A stretch of DNA of 64,000 nt from Pseudoflavonifractor sp. AF19-9AC (GTDB lineage Bacteria > Bacillota > Clostridia > Oscillospirales > Oscillospiraceae): contig NZ_QUGI01000007.1 of NCBI RefSeq assembly GCF_003478995.1, forward strand, positions 139,347 to 203,346, read 5' to 3'. Within the stretch, counting starts at the first letter, position 1; every line of letters begins with the position of its first letter. This document shows, piece after piece, positions 60,598-64,000 of this stretch. The notes beneath the pieces are model-generated. The model saw only the letters and a program-made list of their open reading frames with translations, did not search any database and was not told where the DNA came from. Position numbers and translations under genes: made by a program.

Positions 60598-61701
60598 TTA
60601 CGCCTCCTCCACCGTCACGGCGGAGGGGCCGCCCACGATGTTCACATAGGTGTGGCCCACACCAAACTTCACCGGCTGGCCGTTGGCGTCGGTGTACTCC
60701 AGGGGGCTGGAATTATTTTTCTTGCTCCAGGTGATGCTCTGCTGCACCCCGTCGCAGAACAGGATGCCCTCGCCGGTACCGGTGGTGCGCACGCTCATCC
60801 GCCCGGCGCTGTCCCCCTTGATGGCATATACGTCGGTAAAGAGGACCACTACATTTTTCACCGCTACCTGCTCCCCGGTGTTCCCGTCCACGTAGGGAGC
60901 GCCGTACTCCTCCACCTTGTAGAGGCCGCTGGCGCTGTCGTAGGTAAAGACACCGGTCTTATAGTTGGAGAACTTCACCTGTACCTGAGCGGCCGGAGTG
61001 CCGGAGGCGGTCTCCTCCGCTTCCAGGAAGGTCATGGGGTATGTATAGCCCTCCTTGTGTTCCAGGGTCACCCGCTTGTAGGTGGGCAGCAGCTCCTGGA
61101 TGGTCTCGCCGGAGGTGAGAACGCTGTGCTCCAGGCCCATGTTTTTTCTCCGCTCCTTATCCCGCCAGAACAGGGTGCCCTCATAGGGCCCGTTGACGCA
61201 GTCCAGGGCGGTGACGCCCCAGTTCTGGATGGCATCATAGGCCTGGGGGCTGCCCCCGGCATGGAGGAAGATGGCGTCGTGTCCCAGAGCCAGGGAGACA
61301 TAGTAGTCCCGGGCCGAGCGCACCGAGCCGATTTCGCCCACACCCTCCATGCTCTGGAACACCCCCAGCATCCGGGTGATGCCCCCCTCGGCCACCACCT
61401 CATAAATGATGTCCGCCTGGGACACGCCCAGCTGGGGCAGTGCCTTCTTCAGATTGTTGAGCATGATGGCCACCGGGCGGTTCTGTCCGATGTCCGTCTC
61501 ACAGCCCTCCCCCGTGAGGGGGTTCACATAGGGCAGCTGGGGCTCCGGTTCCGGCTCCGGATCCACCGGGACCATGGTGGAAATGCTGGGCTCCTCCGGC
61601 GGAGCGGAGGAGGCGGCAGGGTCCTCCTTGGGTCCGCAGGCGCACAGGGCGGTCAGCAGCAGAACGGCGGGGATCAATTTCCTCAGCTGGTTCACCTTCA
61701 C
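60598..61701 (-). CDS. DUF3048 (YerB-like) lipoprotein
   Basis: A 367-aa secreted lipoprotein: signal peptide MKVNQLRKLIPAVLLLTALC with lipobox ALCAC, a Pro/Glu-rich linker (about 28-55), then the DUF3048 domain (NRPVAIMLNNLKKALPQLGV, YEVVAEGGITRMLGVFQ, GSVRSARDYYVSLA). YerB is a B. subtilis homologue of unknown role. The C-terminal part is the second DUF3048 region. AGGAGGAATCCCC precedes the ATG. The 61702-61969 interval holds promoters of both flanking genes but no gene. Confidence 0.9.
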   Translation of the reverse strand: MKVNQLRKLIPAVLLLTALCACGPKEDPAASSAPPEEPSISTMVPVDPEPEPEPQLPYVNPLTGEGCETDIGQNRPVAIMLNNLKKALPQLGVSQADIIYEVVAEGGITRMLGVFQSMEGVGEIGSVRSARDYYVSLALGHDAIFLHAGGSPQAYDAIQNWGVTALDCVNGPYEGTLFWRDKERRKNMGLEHSVLTSGETIQELLPTYKRVTLEHKEGYTYPMTFLEAEETASGTPAAQVQVKFSNYKTGVFTYDSASGLYKVEEYGAPYVDGNTGEQVAVKNVVVLFTDVYAIKGDSAGRMSVRTTGTGEGILFCDGVQQSITWSKKNNSSPLEYTDANGQPVKFGVGHTYVNIVGGPSAVTVEEA

Positions 61702-61969
61702 GGGGATTCCTCCTTATTTGGTTTCTATGGTGCTATCATACCGTCCCCAAAGGTCCCCTGTCAACTGAAACGGCCGCGGCTCCTCATCACTTTTCCTATC
61801 GCTGCCCAACCCCTGCAAACTCTTTTCTGTGATAATTGACAAAAGTGCCGTCTCTATGGTATGGTCTCAATGATACCGCCTGTTCCATTGCTCCGGCGGT
61901 GCCATAAGACAGCTGGCGGCACGGGCGCGGTGCCTGTCCGTCTCATGCCGCTCCAGCCAGTGAGGAGGA

Positions 61970-63814
61970 ATGTCTGTTTTGAGCCGATTAGCCATTGAAA
62001 CACCCGGCCAGGCCCAGACCGTACTGAACGGCCTGTACCGGGACATGGGTCGGCGCATCAGCGCCAACCAGCCGGGACTTTGCCCGGTGGACATGTCCCT
62101 GAACTTTCTGCGGCTGTGCCACGCCCAGACCTGCGGAAAATGCGTCCCCTGCCGCATCGGTTTGAGCCAGCTGGCCGTGCTCATCGAGCAGGTGCTGGAC
62201 CGCACCGCCACCCTGGAGACCATCGACCTCATCGAGCGCACCGCCCGGGTCATTGCCGACTCTGCCGACTGCGCCATCGGCTATGAGGCTGCCCACATGG
62301 TGCTGAAAGGCGTCCGGGGCTTCCGGGAGGACTATGAGGAGCACATTCTCCACGGCCGGTGCATCTGCGGGCTGAGCCACCCCGTCCCCTGTGTGTCCAG
62401 CTGTCCCGCCCACGTGGACGTGCCGGGCTATGTGGCCCTGGTGCGGGAGGAGCGCTACGACGACGCGGTGTACCTCATCCGCAAGGACAACCCCTTCCCC
62501 TCCGCCTGCGCCTATGTGTGCGAGCACCCCTGCGAGGCCCACTGCCGCCGCCGCATGGTGGACGACGCCGTCAACATCTGCGGTCTGAAGCGCTTTGCCG
62601 TGGACCACGCCCAGCCTGCTCCCGCTCCCGCCCCCTTCCCGCCCACGGGAAAGACGGTGGCCGTCATCGGCGGCGGCCCCGGCGGCCTCACCGCGGCCTA
62701 CTACCTGTCCCTCATGGGCCACAAGGTCACCGTGTATGAGCAGCGCCCCAAGCTGGGCGGCATGCTGCGCTACGGCATTCCCGACTACCGCCTGCCTCAG
62801 GACGTGCTGGACCGGGACATCGAACATATTCTTTCCACCGGCATCACCGTCCACACCGGTGTGTCCATCGGCCTGGACATGGCCATGGAGAAGCTTCAGA
62901 AGAGCTATGACGCGGTGTACATCGCCATCGGCGCCCACACGGACAAGAAGCTTGGCCTGGAGGGCGAGGACGCGGAGAACGTGGTCAGCGCCGTGGAGCT
63001 GCTGCGCAACATCGGTGAGGGCCGGGTCCCCGACTTCACCGGCAAGCGGGTATGCGTCATCGGCGGCGGCAACGTGTCCATGGACGCCACCCGCACCGCC
63101 CTGCGCCTGGGGGCCGAGCAGGTCACCTGCGTATACCGCCGCCGGGTGGAGGACATGACTGCCCTGGCCGAAGAGATCGAGGAGGCCATGGCCGAGGGCT
63201 GCCAGATTCTGCCCCTCCAGGCCCCCGCCCGCATCGAGGCCGGTCCCGACGGCAAGGTGGCCGCCCTGTGGACCCGTCCCCAGCTCATCAGATCCTACGG
63301 AAAGGACGGACGGCCCCGCCCTGTGGACGCGGACCAGAAGGAGTTCCGCATCCCCTGCGACTACGTTATCGTGGCCATCGGCCAGGCCATCGTGGCCCAG
63401 CCCTTTGAGGCGGTGGGCGTCACCACCCGCCGGGGCGCCATCCAGGCCGACCTCACCAGCTCGGTGCCCGGGGTGGACAACGTCTTTGCCGGAGGCGACG
63501 CCGTTTCCGGTCCCGCCACCGTCATCCGCGCCGTGGCGGCGGGCAAGGTGGCTGCCGCCAACATCGACAACTTCCTGGGCTTTGACCACAAGATGCACTG
63601 TGAGGTGGACATTCCGCCCGCTCACCTGACCAACACCCCGCCCTGCGGCCGGGTCAATCTGAAAAATCGCCATCTCAGCGACTACCATGGCAATTTTGAG
63701 CTGCTCAAGGAGGGTATGACCTGTCAGGAGGCCACCCAGGAGGCCAGCCGCTGCCTGCGCTGCGACCACTTCGGCTACGGAATCTTCAAGGGAGGGAGGA
63801 GCAGAGAATGGTAA
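61970..63814 (+). CDS. NuoF-like/GltD-like flavoprotein of a bifurcating or formate-dehydrogenase-type complex
   Basis: A 614-aa fusion. Residues ~40-120 match the NADH_4Fe-4S cluster domain of NuoF (TCGKCVPCRIG and DCAIG). Residues ~135-215 form a GltD-type 4Fe-4S domain (CVSSCPAHVDVPGY, CEHPCEAHCRR). Two Rossmann folds follow (VAVIGGGPGGLTAAYYLSL near 230; VCVIGGGNVSMDATRTAL near 362), for FAD and NAD(P). Such proteins pass electrons between NAD(P)H and ferredoxin in clostridial hydrogenases and formate dehydrogenases. The ATG at 61970 is close to GAGGAGG; a TTG start at 61979 is possible. It overlaps the next ORF. Confidence 0.88.
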   Translation: MSVLSRLAIETPGQAQTVLNGLYRDMGRRISANQPGLCPVDMSLNFLRLCHAQTCGKCVPCRIGLSQLAVLIEQVLDRTATLETIDLIERTARVIADSADCAIGYEAAHMVLKGVRGFREDYEEHILHGRCICGLSHPVPCVSSCPAHVDVPGYVALVREERYDDAVYLIRKDNPFPSACAYVCEHPCEAHCRRRMVDDAVNICGLKRFAVDHAQPAPAPAPFPPTGKTVAVIGGGPGGLTAAYYLSLMGHKVTVYEQRPKLGGMLRYGIPDYRLPQDVLDRDIEHILSTGITVHTGVSIGLDMAMEKLQKSYDAVYIAIGAHTDKKLGLEGEDAENVVSAVELLRNIGEGRVPDFTGKRVCVIGGGNVSMDATRTALRLGAEQVTCVYRRRVEDMTALAEEIEEAMAEGCQILPLQAPARIEAGPDGKVAALWTRPQLIRSYGKDGRPRPVDADQKEFRIPCDYVIVAIGQAIVAQPFEAVGVTTRRGAIQADLTSSVPGVDNVFAGGDAVSGPATVIRAVAAGKVAAANIDNFLGFDHKMHCEVDIPPAHLTNTPPCGRVNLKNRHLSDYHGNFELLKEGMTCQEATQEASRCLRCDHFGYGIFKGGRSREW

Positions 63815-64000
63815 ACCTCACCATCGACGGCCGCCCCGTCCAGGTGCCCGAGGGCACCACCATTCTGGAGGCCGCCCGGCAGGCCGACATCCACATCCCC
63901 CACCTGTGCTACCTGAAGGGCATCAACGAGATCGCCGCCTGCCGGGTGTGCTGCGTGGAGGTGGAAGGCGAGCGGGCCATGGTCACCGCCTGCAACAACC
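63808..64000 (+). CDS. 2Fe-2S ferredoxin-domain subunit of hydrogenase or formate dehydrogenase, 3' end cut
   Basis: ATG 63808 overlaps the previous stop by seven nt; GGGAGGAGCAG precedes it. The visible 64 residues are MVNLTIDGRPVQVPEGTTIL and a [2Fe-2S] motif CYLKGINEIAACRVCCVEV, as at the N-terminus of NuoG, [FeFe]-hydrogenase HydA and the clostridial selenocysteine formate dehydrogenase. The coupled NuoF/GltD-like gene fits all three. The domains that would decide lie outside the window. Confidence 0.85.
   Translation, partial: MVNLTIDGRPVQVPEGTTILEAARQADIHIPHLCYLKGINEIAACRVCCVEVEGERAMVTACNN

Noticed and set aside
61988..63769. 593-codon minus-strand ORF
   Set aside because: Antisense shadow of the NuoF/GltD-like gene; Gly/His-rich with no motif.

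Overview
The window looks like a chromosome of a gut-type anaerobic clostridium in the Oscillospirales (Flavonifractor/Lawsonibacter-like). This is inferred from high GC with strong GGAGG ribosome sites, clostridial conjugative-element genes, selenium/molybdenum genes, an MgtE transporter and a hydrogenase/formate-dehydrogenase type electron-transfer operon. No rRNA or marker gene fixes the species.

Positions 1-33920 are the right-hand part of an integrative conjugative element (ICE) of the Tn1549/CD1110 type, transcribed on the minus strand. Its backbone order is HTH/replication-like gene, pcfB, virD4, maff2, virB6, prgI, virB4, a small unknown gene, a cytosine-5 DNA methyltransferase, an NlpC/P60 cell-wall hydrolase and a PAPS-reductase-like gene cut by the window edge. 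The right end carries an excisionase and a 45-nt 3' piece of tRNA-Arg(CCT) at 33876-33920, which marks the attachment site. The left end and the intact tRNA should lie outside the window. A single AT-rich cargo gene (31765-33387) with a phospholipase-D-like C-terminus sits between the backbone and the excisionase.

Two smaller serine-recombinase elements are nested inside the ICE, and both junctions can be reconstructed to the base. Element 1 (7691-18759, 11,069 bp) splits maff2 in frame around a GC dinucleotide. It carries a serine recombinase, TnpW, a DnaC-like loader, a RepA_N initiator with five 23-bp-spaced iterons inside its own coding sequence, a relaxase with MobC, a sigma-like regulator killed by an amber codon, and tet(W) with its attenuator leader. 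Element 2 (19737-29001, 9,265 bp) splits virD4 around a GG dinucleotide. It carries a TnpX-type recombinase, TnpV, a TnpW-like protein, a MobQ relaxase with a canonical-looking nic site, a primase/helicase and two unknown cargo genes. The ICE therefore lacks intact virD4 and maff2 unless both elements excise.

Positions 34111-49539 form a chromosomal selenium and molybdenum island: DUF1847, yqeC (divergent), yedF, a cysteine desulfurase, DUF3343, yqeB, selD and xdhC. These are followed by two molybdate-type ABC transporters sharing one tandem-fused double ModA lipoprotein with a DUF364 gene between them, and then moaA, moaC, a MOSC gene, a MoeA-like gene and mogA. Together they would take up molybdate (or tungstate), build molybdopterin cofactor and mature a selenium-dependent molybdenum hydroxylase. 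The enzyme itself is not in the window.

Positions 49612-64000 hold ordinary chromosomal genes: a MATE transporter; an ion-antiporter-like permease with a two-gene unknown/DUF3830 unit and a divergent Lrp regulator; a UbiA prenyltransferase with two multi-membrane proteins; mgtE behind a ~370-nt structured leader with a terminator; ogt; a DUF3048 lipoprotein; and the start of an operon for a NuoF/GltD-like flavoprotein and a ferredoxin-domain subunit.
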